Source: RI-153 sp041391225 (GTDB lineage: Bacteria; Chloroflexota; Anaerolineae; Caldilineales; Caldilineaceae). Taken from it: a stretch of 64,000 nucleotides of DNA. The notes beneath the pieces are model-generated. The model had not been told where the DNA came from and did no database searches. It saw only the letters and a list, made by a program, of their open reading frames with translations. This document shows positions 54,501 through 63,331 of the stretch, in pieces. The stretch spans positions 1 to 64,000 of the forward strand of contig JAWKOL010000012.1 of the NCBI GenBank assembly GCA_041391225.1. Reading direction: 5' to 3'. Within the stretch, counting starts at the first letter, position 1. Each line of letters opens with the position of its first letter. The position numbers and the translations under genes were made by a program.

Positions 54501-57500
54501 CCCCCTGACGCAGATCGACCACTTCGCCGGGGCCATCGACGAGGTGGTCATCCTCAACTGGACCGCGCCCGACACCCGCAACATCGAGGCATTCTTCGCC
54601 GGGCGCTACAACCTCAACGACGGCATCCTGCGCCCCGATCAGGAGGTATCGTACACCTCTTCGCTGGAGAATTCGCTCTTCACCCGCCAGATCAGCGGAC
54701 AGCGCCAGGTCAACTACCCGGCGCCGCTCACCAGCGCCACGTCGGCGCAGACGCCCTTCGTGCTGGAACCGGCGCAGCGCATCGAGTACGACGACAGCTT
54801 CGCCGTCTCCGCCAGCGCACCCACGGGTTTCTACACGCTCACCCAATCGGTGAGCGGCGTGTTGACCGTCCCCGCGGACGACGTGTGGAAGGATCCGGCG
54901 AGCGATCAGATCTTCGCCTGGGAAGGGCCGCAAACCTTCGACAACGCTTCGTCCACCACCAGCGGCAGCCAGTCGATCAACCTCAGCAGCAAAAACTTCA
55001 CCATTACCGGCTGGGTGCGCCCCACCAACGGCGACAGCACACGCCGCGGTATCCTGGGCCGCAACAGTGGGCAGAACGATGCCTTCCCCTACCTGCTCAC
55101 AGAAGGACGCAAGCTCAAGTTCGGCTTCGGCACCGGCAGCAGCAACGTTGAGGTGACCGCGACCAACGGCGGCAACACCGACGTGCTCACCCTGAACGAG
55201 TGGAACTTCGTGGCCGTGCGCTACGACTTCAGCGGCGCGCAGGCTACGGCGCGGTCGGTCACCTTCTACGTCAACGGGCAGAAGTTGAACAGCACCGCCA
55301 CCAACGCCACGCCGTCCACCACTTTCCGCTCGTTCCTCATCGGGCGCGCTTCCAATCTGGGGACGGTGAACCTGACCCAGTTCCTGCTCACCTGCGAAGC
55401 CGACGGCATCGGTGACGGCGAATATGACATCATCGCCAACGGCGAGAATCTTCGGCGCATGGTGGGCAGCGAAGTGACGCCCTTCACCTTCAACATCACG
55501 CGTACCTTCAACGAGAGCATCACCATCACCGTCTGCGAAGACGACAACGGCAACAACAAAGACTGTAGCGGCGGCGACGACAAGCTGGGCGACGTCACGC
55601 TCAATACCAACCAGCCCTCGAACCCGTTTGTCATTGTCAACATGGCCAACCCGACCACGGCCACGAGTTGTTCGTACAATTGGGCCACGGCCAGCTACCC
55701 CGACATAGGCTCACTCTTCTACAGCTACACCAACGATTCGCTGCCCTTTGTGGGTGAACTGCGCAACATCGAGATCCACGACGCCGCCCTCAGCGATGTT
55801 GAGATCCTCAACGTAGCCAACCGCGGCGACGTGGTGGCCTACTTCCAGTTCAACCAGCCCAACGGCGCCACGTCCTTCCCCGACGAAACCGGCTTCCACC
55901 GCCTCGTTTGCGCCTCCGGCCAGACCTGCCCAAGCGGCGGCGTGTTGGGCATGATGCTTACTGCCGTCTCCTTCGACGGTGTGGACGACTACCTGATCGA
56001 CGATCCAAACGTGGCCGCGGGCGATACGATCCTGGCCAATCTGGCCGCCGACAACAACGGCTACACCATCAACGTCTACCTCAAGCCCGAAGCGCCCACG
56101 GACACGACCAAGATCCGCCCCATCTACACGGTCTACGATCAAAACAACAACATCCGCATGCAGCTTGCGCTGGTCCACTTGAACGGAGGCTACGTGCTGC
56201 GCCTGATCGACAACTACCAGGTGCGCATCGCCCAAGCCTGTATCAACAGCGGCACAACTCAGGCATACGGCGACTGGCGTGTCTTCTCCGTGCGCGCGGA
56301 CACCACTTTCAACACACTGCGCATCCTGAACCGCGGCTCCGGCTGCGCCACCTACAGCGGCGCGCCCGATCTGCCCGAACCCACCGACAAACTGGTCTTC
56401 GGCCGCGAAATCCACGGCAATGCAGGTTACGAACCCTACCGCGGCGTGATGGAAGGCTTCCGCCTTCAGCGCAGCGTACAGACAGATCAGGAGTTCGCCG
56501 ACTTCTTCTTCCAGACCAACCCCGTCGTGGAAAGTTTTGAAGACGCAACAGAGTGGACACGTCCGCTGGACAAGGGCGTCATCGGCAAAGCACTCCAGTT
56601 TTCGCCCACCAATGGCGCGCCAGAACCATTCAACGAGGAGACTGCCTTCACGCAGGGGACGTTCCAAAAGGAATTCACCTTCGGCTTCTGGGTCAAGGCC
56701 GACCATGCCAGCCAGGCCATTCACCCCATCTTCACCAGCCGCGACAAGAACAGCGGCGCGGTGAAACAGATGATTGCTTTGTGGGCCGGGGTGCCGTACG
56801 TAGCGCAGTTCCAGGACAACGGCACAAACCTGAGCGTATTCGGCCGGCAGTCCGTCGCCGATGACGTCTGGCAGCACGTCGTGGTGCGGGTGCGCGACCT
56901 GGGTACCACAGGTGAGATGACCATCTTCGTCAACGGCTTCCCCACGGGCCTGAACTTCACCGATGTTACCACGGCGGTGTGGGACAACCACACGATCCCC
57001 AACTTCATCCCCGATGTAGTGTTGGGTGCCAGCCCCACGTCGTCAAGTTTGGTGACGCCGCTGGTGGGCAGCCTGGACGAGATCTTCATCTTCTGGGGCG
57101 CGCTGAGCGACGAGCAGATCCGCGAGATCTACAACCAGCAGAACGCCTGGGTGGAAGAAGAGACCAACGTCGCCGTCAGCGTGGACGCGGACGCGCCCAC
57201 CTCGTCGGTGAAGGTGAACGGCGACTACCTGCCCAACGCCGACCAGTTCCTCCAGATCCTGGCCGCGGACAACGGCGGCGGTGTCTTCCACACGGAATTG
57301 GGCGTGGACGACGGCAGCGGCGTGCGCTGGGTGGGCGCGGAAAAGGACACGGCTGACAGCGGCGATGCCAGTTGGCTACCGCTCTTCCAACCCAACGGCG
57401 GCGGCGCGTACATCCTCTACAGCCGCGCCACCGATCGCGTGGGCAATCAAGAGAGCATCAGCAGCGGGCGCATCGTCTACGTGGACGCGCTGCCGCCCGT

Positions 57501-60276
57501 GGTCAACGTGCAGGCGCCCAATGGCCTGCAGCAGCCCACGCCATCGTCCACCGACGCCGCGTTGTGGACGCTGAACCTGTCCGGCACAGCGACCGACCCG
57601 GCCATCGAAGGATCGGCGCAACCGGGCAGCGGCGTAGAGGACGTCACCATGCAGCTATTCAACGAGGCCGGGGAGCCGATCCCGCTCTTCGAGCCGCAGA
57701 AGGCCACGCTCAACGGCGACGGCACGTGGCAGATCGCCTACGAGATCCGCGCCGCCAACCCCACCGGCGTCTACCAGATCCAGGTGTCCGCGGTGGACGG
57801 GGTGGGCAACCACGGCGAGGCTGCGCCCATCGCCTACAGCATCGACACCACCGCGCCTGCGGCTGTGCCTTCGGGGGTCACCGCGGGCCAGCAAGGACGT
57901 TCCACCGCAGCGGGCGACGCGGGCATCCTCGCCATCGGCAGCGTCGTCACCGGCACCGTCAGCGAGCGCCCCGACGACGTGGTGCAGCAGACCGACGTAG
58001 CGGGTATCTCCTACGTGGAGGCGGCGTTCAATCCGCTCTTCAGCCACGGTTCCACCTTCCGCAACACACCGCTTTCTGCCTCGACGCGGCTGTATCTGCC
58101 GCTGGACGAAAGCAGCGCCAAGGCAGGCGCGGATCAGGCGTTCGCCAACATCTCGCCGCCGGGGCAGGCGTCCGCGCTGTGCAGCGGTGCGGCCTGCCCG
58201 CAGTCGGGCGAGGCGGGCAAGATGGCGCAGGCCCTCGCTTTCGACGGCGTGGATGATTCGCTCACGTTCACGAACACAGCCGCGCTCAACGGGCTGACCA
58301 ACGACTTCACCGTGGCGGCGTGGATCAAACCGTCTTCGACAGGGGTGTTGGGACGCATCGTGAGCACAGCGCGCACCAGCAGCACCAACGGCTGGTCGCT
58401 GGCGACCTACCTTGATCAGTTACTCTTCACCAGCTACGGGGTGCAGGACTACCTGGGTACGTTGCCCGTCCTCAAAGCGGACGTGTGGCAGCATGTCGCC
58501 GTTCACCTCAACGCGGACAACGACGCCGAGTTCTACGTCAACGGCGTGCTGGTGGAGACGGTGACCGGCAGCGCGCCCGCCATCGCCGATCCAGATGACC
58601 GTCTGCTCGTCGGCGCGGGTACCGAGCCGGGACAGAGCGACACGTCGCAGCACTTCGGCGGCGTCATCGACGAAGTGGCAGTGATGACGGGTCGTCCCAG
58701 CGCGGCGGATTGGCAGATCCTGTTGGGCGCGGATCCCACCTTCCACCTGACCTTCGACCAGCCGTTCATCCAGCCCAACGCCAAACTGCGCAACGACGCG
58801 GGCCTGGCTGTGGCGGATCTGGTGATGTTCTCCTCCAGCCTGCCCGCGGACACCAACCTGCGCGCCGACGGCATCGTGGGCGGCGGGTCCGTGCGCGTAG
58901 ACGCGTCGGCGGGGCTGATCGGCGGCCTTGCGCCGGGCGTCATGGCCTTCGAGAATGGACCGTTCAGCCTCTCGTTCTGGGGCGCGCTGGACGACGGCGG
59001 CAGCAGCCTCGTCCTCTCGGTGGGTTCGGCGGACAACCGCGCCGGGCTGACGCTGCGACCGGCGGCGCTGACCGCGTCGTTCACCGGCAAAACCGATCTC
59101 AACGTGGACACGGCGAACCTGGTGGGTGCATGGCAGCACGTCCTCGTGACGTATGATGGCAGCGAGCGTGTCCTCTACCTGAATGGCGTGGAAATCGGGC
59201 GCGACGCCATCACGCCCAACACGCTGAACACGGCGATCGGCAGTCTCCTGAGCGCGGGCGCTGTCACCGGTGGCGGCTTCATCGACGACGTGCGCGTCTA
59301 CCGCTACGCGCTCAACACCCGCGAGGCAAAGGCGCTGGCCGAAGGCGGCTGGCTGCTGGCCGATGTCACCCCCGGCGCGGACAGCGGCGCGGCGACCTGG
59401 TCTTTACCCACGCCGCTGGGGCTGGAAGGTTTCTACGAACTGGCAAGCCGCGGCGTGGATCAGTTGGGCAACGTCCAGGCCGAAGAAGACGGCGTCATCA
59501 CCTGGCGCGGCCCGGTGGACACGCTGGCCCCGCGGCTGCTCAGCTTCACGTCTACGCCCAGCGGCGGCGGCGTCAACTTCGCGCTCACCGTGGAAGACTT
59601 CGGCCTGAGCAGCGAGGGCGTCGCCCTGCCTGCGGCGTGTGTCGTCACCGGGCCAGGGGCCAACACCACGTTGACGCCGGTGGCGTACCAATCGCCGTGG
59701 TACCTGTCCTTCGCCCAGCAGACGCTCGACAACGGCACAGCCGCCGCCATCACCGGCCGCACCTTCCAGTTGACGATCCAGTGTGCCGCGTCCTATGCGC
59801 AGACGAACGACACCTTCCGCGTCTGCGACCTGGCCGGCAACTGCACCGAAGCCGTCTACACTGGGCCGAACGTGGGCGCGCCGCCAACGCCGACACCCAC
59901 GGCAACGAGCACGCCCACGGTCACCGCGACGCCGTCCTCAACGCCCACGGCGACGGCGACCGCAACCGCCACCAGCACGAGCACGCCTGTCCCTCCCACG
60001 GCGACGCCGACAGCGACGTCCACTGCGCAGCCGGGTGCTACGCCCACGCCGACGGGGACACCGACGGCGACAGCAACGTCAACGTCGCAGCCAACATCCA
60101 CACCGACGTCTACACCAACGGCCACGGTGACTCCCACCAGCACCCCCAATCCGGCGGACGAGTCGACGCTCTACTTGCCGAGTGTGCTCAAGAATAGCGC
60201 CGTGAATCGTGAGCGTCCTCTGCCGGAGGAGGACACGGTGGTGGATTGGTGGTGGTTGCCGGTTGTGGGGCGGTAG
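51517..60276 (+). CDS. Giant LamG-repeat surface protein, C-terminal part
   Basis: 2,919 residues, best read as the continuation of the preceding entry because it lacks a signal peptide and a ribosome site. The order is: globular region; a hydrophobic block with four or more membrane-capable Gly/Ala-rich segments at about 240-406; calcium type-3 repeats at about 658-742 (DIDGDGLSDRIE and DSDGDGLRDGDE); six LamG-like modules near 802-1028, 1131-1441, 1442-1661, 1668-1878, 2182-2405 and 2407-2612, with the recurring FDGVDD...W...VNG pattern; Ig-like domains between the fourth and fifth; a Thr/Pro stalk at 2789-2882; and YLPSVLKN at 2886-2893. LamG modules usually bind sugars or proteins. No protease or transpeptidase motif is visible. 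Confidence 0.82.
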   Translation: MLLFASESQFRGVALGTTGYSTANGSQVSIDFAPAGQDVQAVNTIAGLSWAPYRYNADAQSWESYPFTEYWDLLEIRLRDNQVFGAETNEDDQIFGEGMRMLAKTYFAYLYQGRANLVQINNTPLGLLDTNAESYLSRFERAEQTIAGQDVVNAIGSATLINVVVQPFALHLIDNFRQWRYQRVLVRTPEGAQTIQNVIGAGVDVDNTTFKKLMKNIFLGIRKDLSQEYVRSLKFSNRKLTFGVAGVATTVLLAGVGAGVYLGVQGQSAGTAQQVLTAVGTSLSVLSLVTLTNAARNAAQGVAGLANTVRAINQQLATTSRAAQVVGAIGLLIAQVINYGGLIALIVSNGLDWFGLEANRLAATSIAATITGVLLFALATTGIGAIVVAIIGLIDGLIFLICGYLSKEQVESTAGIALCRGITGWITELIAYGIYAQNEITQIYDPYRLNYLGFSPSLQDPAAGFVPDAPLSMALTLRNTLALASIPPNLGATYWHQFSEDRLRSARFAYAILAEKPAEDAAQLHDSLVRGQGSDPWNVLERDAEGNLVRVYDDTQVTSSALRLPATPGLNRRISAYLAEGYQVPVQECTSTAALTPWLPVPICWLRSRGETTYSDLNLTYDVFPATVDAFWSLSAVGDQPGRYRQDWADSAAVDFPPLIDADGDGLTYEDDTDDTRWDIDGDGLSDRIEQTRRTRVDDRDSDGDNLTDVQEALWETDPNLPDSDGDGLRDGDEILGWNIAYGANSQGQALLSWARSDPLSRDADLDQLLDSQEKLYGFNPNVDDADKAMLYDSTLVETQAPLLLTRFEERSGAISFRDAVSADASAAGCTVDTCPVAGIQGRFGNAAFFNGVDQFVEMPPKRSIGQLSGSYTLSAWVKPTKLSGVQTVIQIGPGGPNSVGSVAFGLSDGNLFLRVEGVGTDVQAPPGGTTLTLNQWNHIMVESYFNTLYFSVNGQYVNGGTLAKQTSDNPRITIGAAQQPESGVAPTGDDQGSVPLTQIDHFAGAIDEVVILNWTAPDTRNIEAFFAGRYNLNDGILRPDQEVSYTSSLENSLFTRQISGQRQVNYPAPLTSATSAQTPFVLEPAQRIEYDDSFAVSASAPTGFYTLTQSVSGVLTVPADDVWKDPASDQIFAWEGPQTFDNASSTTSGSQSINLSSKNFTITGWVRPTNGDSTRRGILGRNSGQNDAFPYLLTEGRKLKFGFGTGSSNVEVTATNGGNTDVLTLNEWNFVAVRYDFSGAQATARSVTFYVNGQKLNSTATNATPSTTFRSFLIGRASNLGTVNLTQFLLTCEADGIGDGEYDIIANGENLRRMVGSEVTPFTFNITRTFNESITITVCEDDNGNNKDCSGGDDKLGDVTLNTNQPSNPFVIVNMANPTTATSCSYNWATASYPDIGSLFYSYTNDSLPFVGELRNIEIHDAALSDVEILNVANRGDVVAYFQFNQPNGATSFPDETGFHRLVCASGQTCPSGGVLGMMLTAVSFDGVDDYLIDDPNVAAGDTILANLAADNNGYTINVYLKPEAPTDTTKIRPIYTVYDQNNNIRMQLALVHLNGGYVLRLIDNYQVRIAQACINSGTTQAYGDWRVFSVRADTTFNTLRILNRGSGCATYSGAPDLPEPTDKLVFGREIHGNAGYEPYRGVMEGFRLQRSVQTDQEFADFFFQTNPVVESFEDATEWTRPLDKGVIGKALQFSPTNGAPEPFNEETAFTQGTFQKEFTFGFWVKADHASQAIHPIFTSRDKNSGAVKQMIALWAGVPYVAQFQDNGTNLSVFGRQSVADDVWQHVVVRVRDLGTTGEMTIFVNGFPTGLNFTDVTTAVWDNHTIPNFIPDVVLGASPTSSSLVTPLVGSLDEIFIFWGALSDEQIREIYNQQNAWVEEETNVAVSVDADAPTSSVKVNGDYLPNADQFLQILAADNGGGVFHTELGVDDGSGVRWVGAEKDTADSGDASWLPLFQPNGGGAYILYSRATDRVGNQESISSGRIVYVDALPPVVNVQAPNGLQQPTPSSTDAALWTLNLSGTATDPAIEGSAQPGSGVEDVTMQLFNEAGEPIPLFEPQKATLNGDGTWQIAYEIRAANPTGVYQIQVSAVDGVGNHGEAAPIAYSIDTTAPAAVPSGVTAGQQGRSTAAGDAGILAIGSVVTGTVSERPDDVVQQTDVAGISYVEAAFNPLFSHGSTFRNTPLSASTRLYLPLDESSAKAGADQAFANISPPGQASALCSGAACPQSGEAGKMAQALAFDGVDDSLTFTNTAALNGLTNDFTVAAWIKPSSTGVLGRIVSTARTSSTNGWSLATYLDQLLFTSYGVQDYLGTLPVLKADVWQHVAVHLNADNDAEFYVNGVLVETVTGSAPAIADPDDRLLVGAGTEPGQSDTSQHFGGVIDEVAVMTGRPSAADWQILLGADPTFHLTFDQPFIQPNAKLRNDAGLAVADLVMFSSSLPADTNLRADGIVGGGSVRVDASAGLIGGLAPGVMAFENGPFSLSFWGALDDGGSSLVLSVGSADNRAGLTLRPAALTASFTGKTDLNVDTANLVGAWQHVLVTYDGSERVLYLNGVEIGRDAITPNTLNTAIGSLLSAGAVTGGGFIDDVRVYRYALNTREAKALAEGGWLLADVTPGADSGAATWSLPTPLGLEGFYELASRGVDQLGNVQAEEDGVITWRGPVDTLAPRLLSFTSTPSGGGVNFALTVEDFGLSSEGVALPAACVVTGPGANTTLTPVAYQSPWYLSFAQQTLDNGTAAAITGRTFQLTIQCAASYAQTNDTFRVCDLAGNCTEAVYTGPNVGAPPTPTPTATSTPTVTATPSSTPTATATATATSTSTPVPPTATPTATSTAQPGATPTPTGTPTATATSTSQPTSTPTSTPTATVTPTSTPNPADESTLYLPSVLKNSAVNRERPLPEEDTVVDWWWLPVVGR

Positions 60277-60323
60277 GGTAAGGGGATCACAGGAGGCGTT
60301 TTGTTTTGAGCACGTAGATGTAC

Positions 60324-60352
60324 TTGCCGCCTGCTATCGTATCTAGTATCAT
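60324..60352 (+). promoter_or_regulatory. Promoter predicted to give a leaderless hicA transcript
   Basis: TTGCCG (60324-60329), a 17-base spacer and TATCAT (60347-60352). The hicA ATG at 60360 lies 8 bases after the -10 box, so transcription should start at or next to the start codon. Confidence 0.5.
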
Positions 60353-60359
60353 TGGTTGT

Positions 60360-60584
60360 ATGAGCAAAGCAGAGAGAATCCTGCAAAAGATGCAAATCAA
60401 TCCGCAAGATTGGCGGATCGATAGCCTCAAAACAGTTGCCAATGCATTCAACGTCGAATGGCGACAACGAGGTACAAGTCATGTCGTGTTCGTCCGTGCA
60501 GATGGGCGCACATTGCCTGTACCGGCGCGTCGCCCGATCAAACCGGTTTATGGGAAACGGTTTGTGGAGTTTGTCCTGGAGTGA
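60360..60584 (+). CDS. hicA: HicA-family toxin
   Basis: A 74-residue HicA mRNA interferase with a double-stranded-RNA-binding-like fold. ATG 60360 gives MSKAERILQKM; an upstream in-frame extension lacks support. The catalytic His lies in RQRGTSHVVFVRADGRT, followed by PVPARRPIKPVYGKRFVEF. hicB begins 3 bases after its stop. The promoter suggests leaderless translation. Confidence 0.85.
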   Translation: MSKAERILQKMQINPQDWRIDSLKTVANAFNVEWRQRGTSHVVFVRADGRTLPVPARRPIKPVYGKRFVEFVLE

Positions 60585-60587
60585 CTG

Positions 60588-60944
60588 ATGCGCGATCTGA
60601 ACAATTACCCATTTGAGATTGTCCCTCTGTCCGCGGAAGATGGCGGTGGTTTCTTGATCTCTTTCCCCGACTTCTCCGAATGCATTTCTGACGGTGAGAC
60701 CATCGAAGAAGCCATCCACAATGGTATGGATGCACTGCACGAGACGATTGCTGCGTTGGAAAGCATGGGCTTGCCTGTTCCCGAGCCGGGCAGCGGCGGC
60801 AGTTACAGCGGCAAGTTCATCCAGCGCACCACCAAGACACTCCACGCCCAACTGGCCTTGCGCGCCAGGCAGGAAGGCGTGAGCATGAACACCCTGGTCA
60901 ATACGCTGTTGGCCGAAAGCCTGGGACGAAGAGAATCAGCGTAG
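60588..60944 (+). CDS. hicB: HicB-family antitoxin
   Basis: A 118-residue HicB partner of the upstream HicA. The N-terminal half FEIVPLSAEDGGGFLISFPD and GETIEEAIHNGMDALHETIA forms the toxin-binding HicB fold, and the C-terminal LHAQLALRARQEGVSMNTLV is a ribbon-helix-helix DNA-binding tail for autoregulation. It starts 3 bases after hicA. Confidence 0.88.
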   Translation: MRDLNNYPFEIVPLSAEDGGGFLISFPDFSECISDGETIEEAIHNGMDALHETIAALESMGLPVPEPGSGGSYSGKFIQRTTKTLHAQLALRARQEGVSMNTLVNTLLAESLGRRESA

Positions 60945-61043
60945 CCACAGTTATCTTCGATGACGAGTCCTCAACGGATATGCCACTCGTAGGTCGCTCC
61001 GCGAAGCGTCACCTGAGCACAGGTGACGCTTTGTTTTTGCAGG

Positions 61044-61172
61044 AATGGAATACACCTTGGGGCAGGCCAAGTGCCGGGGACTTTTCGATGCAGCGAGACG
61101 GCGTTTTTGCTCTTGTCGCCACGTCCATCGTGAAGTCCCCGGCACTTTCGCCCCAAGAATGAAATATACCCT
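61044..61172 (+). repeat. Structured inverted repeat, family R copy 3
   Basis: Core arms AAGTGCCGGGGACTT (61069-61083) and AAGTCCCCGGCACTT (61133-61147) enclose a 49-base centre with CGATGCAGCGAGACG and CGTCCATCG. Outer flanks with GGAATACACC and GAATGAAATATACCC are imperfectly complementary. The gap 60945-61275 holds nothing else I recognise. Confidence 0.85.
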
Positions 61173-61275
61173 TATTGCAGCGCCCTGATTGAAGTGGACA
61201 AGAATCGGATCTACAATCAAAACAGGTGACGTCCTTGCGTCGAGGTCCGACGATCCCTGGTCAGGCAAAAAGACG

Positions 61276-62785
61276 ATGAGCGAAGAGTTTGAACTTGAGG
61301 AACTAGCGCCCTGGTTTCTTGGCGCGATCATTCTGGTTGGCGGCGGGCTGCGCATGCTGCTGCTGGCGCAGAAAGGCATGTGGCTGGACGAAACCTTCAG
61401 CGTGTGGATGGCCGACCGCCCCATCGGCGAGATGATGCACTGGATCGTCCGCATTGATCAGCACCCGCCGCTCTACTACCTGCTGCTGCATTTCTGGATC
61501 GCGCTCGGCGACGATACGGCGTATCATGTCCGTTTGCTTTCTGCACTGTTCAGCGTCGCCACAATCCCGGTGATCTACCTGATCGGCAAGCGTCTTGCCA
61601 ACGCGTCGGTGGCGCTGGCCGCGGCCACGATCCTGGCGTTTTCGCCCTACCACATCTACTACGCCCAGGAGACGCGCATGTACACGCTCCTGGCGCTCAA
61701 TGCCGGGGCAGCGATCTACGCGCTGGTGCGCCTGCTCACGGGGTCACGCAGCCGCTGGGATTGGGCGGCGTTTGTCGTCTTCTCAGCGGCGACGCTGTAC
61801 ACCCACAACACGGCTGTCTTCTTCCCGTTGGCCGTGAATCTGTTTGTGCTGGGGCTGATGCTCTTCCAGCGGATCACGAAAGCGCCGCTGTCGTTGCAGA
61901 CGCCGCCGTTTTGGGACTGGACGAAGGCGCAGATCGCCGTCCTCGTGCTGTGGACGCCGTGGATCTTCGTCTTCATCCGGCAGGCGAGCGCAGTGGATCA
62001 ACGTTTCTGGATCCCTGCGCCCACCTGGGACAGTGTGATCGGCGTGATTGGTCTCTTTTTGAACACATCGACGTCATACTGGCAGGCGACCAGGCGCTCG
62101 TCATCTGGGGCGTCTATCTGCTGTTGCTGGGGTTGGGGCTGGCCTATTTCCGGCGGAAGATGCCAATGTTCGTGCTCTTGGCCGTGCTGTTTGCCGTCCC
62201 CTTTTTGGGTGAGTTGATCGTCAGCCTGCGCCGCCCGATCTTTTCGGATCGCACGCTGATCTGGATCACGATTCCACTGTTCCTGGTGCTGGCGGCAGGT
62301 ATCGCGCAGCTACGGTTCCGCTTCCTGATCGCTCGCGGTGGTGGGCGTCGTGGGGTCGCTCAGCCTGTTCTGCCGGGCGACTACTACCGCTTCTATCAAA
62401 AAGAAGACTGGTTCACGCCCGCCGGATACGTCGCCTACTACGCGGAACAGGATGATCTGGTGCTGTTCAACTCCAACTTTGTGGAAGTCGCGTTCGACTA
62501 CTATTTCCGCGCCTACGAAGACCAATACAAGCTCCAGGTACAGAAGCAGGGCGTCCCCGCGGACCTGATCGATGACGGTGTCCTCGAACCGTTGATGACC
62601 GAAGCGACATCCCGACCTTGATCTCGATGATCCGCGGCCTGACGTTCGAGTCTGGCTGGTCTACAGCCACGAAGCGTACGGATCCAGAGCGGAATCTCGT
62701 GCCGCAGACGCTTGCTTCGGAGATGGAATTGGTTCAGGGAACGAATTTATGGGGGGAAAAGGTTCAGTTGTATGAACTGGAATGA
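61276..62785 (+). pseudogene. GT39-type membrane glycosyltransferase, frameshifted
   Basis: ATG 61276 (MSEEFELEELAPWFLGAIIL). A polytopic membrane protein with the PMT/ArnT-like signature GMWLDETFSVWMADRP (acidic active-site residues in the first loop) and IDQHPPLYYLLLHFWIALGD; FSPYHIYYAQETRMYTLLAL follows. The frames change near 62080, 62335, 62375, 62610 and 62690. The later conserved pieces are YRFYQKEDW and DPRPDVRVWLVYSHEAY, then DPERNLVPQTLASEMELVQG and QLYELE to TGA 62783-62785. About 500 residues. The family transfers sugar from a lipid carrier outside the membrane; the acceptor is unknown. Confidence 0.78.
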
Positions 62786-63275
62786 GTGGTTTTTCTCACC
62801 CAACTACAAGCCAGCGCGAGCAATTTGAGTGGAACTTCTGGTGTGTGCCCGAGCGGCTGCTGCACAGTTGCCCGGTAACGAACTACATGGGGACGTGAGC
62901 GGTGCGCCGCGTGTGGCACGTCACCGAGTATGAGCGCTGTGTGGCGATCCCCGCCATGCGCCAGTGGATCGGCAGTCCCAATCCGCCCGACATCGTCTGG
63001 CGGACGATGATGACGAAACGTGGCGCAAACACCAGGACACCCCGCCCAAGGACCTGCTCGTCCGCTTCTGGGAGATCCGCCGCCAAGAGTTGGCGCTGAT
63101 CGAAGAACTCCAACACGCCGACTGGAACGAGTGCCGAGAGACAGGCTGGGGACACAAGCCGCTCTCCTGGGTGGTGACGAAGACCTACCAGCACACTTTG
63201 AACACGGCGACACGCTGCTGCATGGCGCTGTGGTGGGAGCATCCTGGCGCAGATCGCTCTAGCGCAGACGAGAAC
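62782..63275 (+). pseudogene. DinB-like protein, frameshifted
   Basis: ATG 62782 overlaps the upstream stop (ATGA). The pieces are REQFEWNFWCVPE, then in another frame LPGNELHGDVSGAPRVWHVT and EYERCVAIPAMRQWIGSP, then PPKDLLVRFWEIRRQELALI and EELQHADWNECRETGWGHKP, then HTLEHGDTLL and ALWW. The helix pattern with WHVTEYE and HTLEHGD matches DinB-type four-helix bundles. Shifts lie near 62855, 63000 and 63200. The end is uncertain. Confidence 0.55.
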
Positions 63276-63331
63276 GGATTCGTAAAGATGACCCGATCCT
63301 CTGCCCTCTCGACCCCAAATTCCTGAACCCG

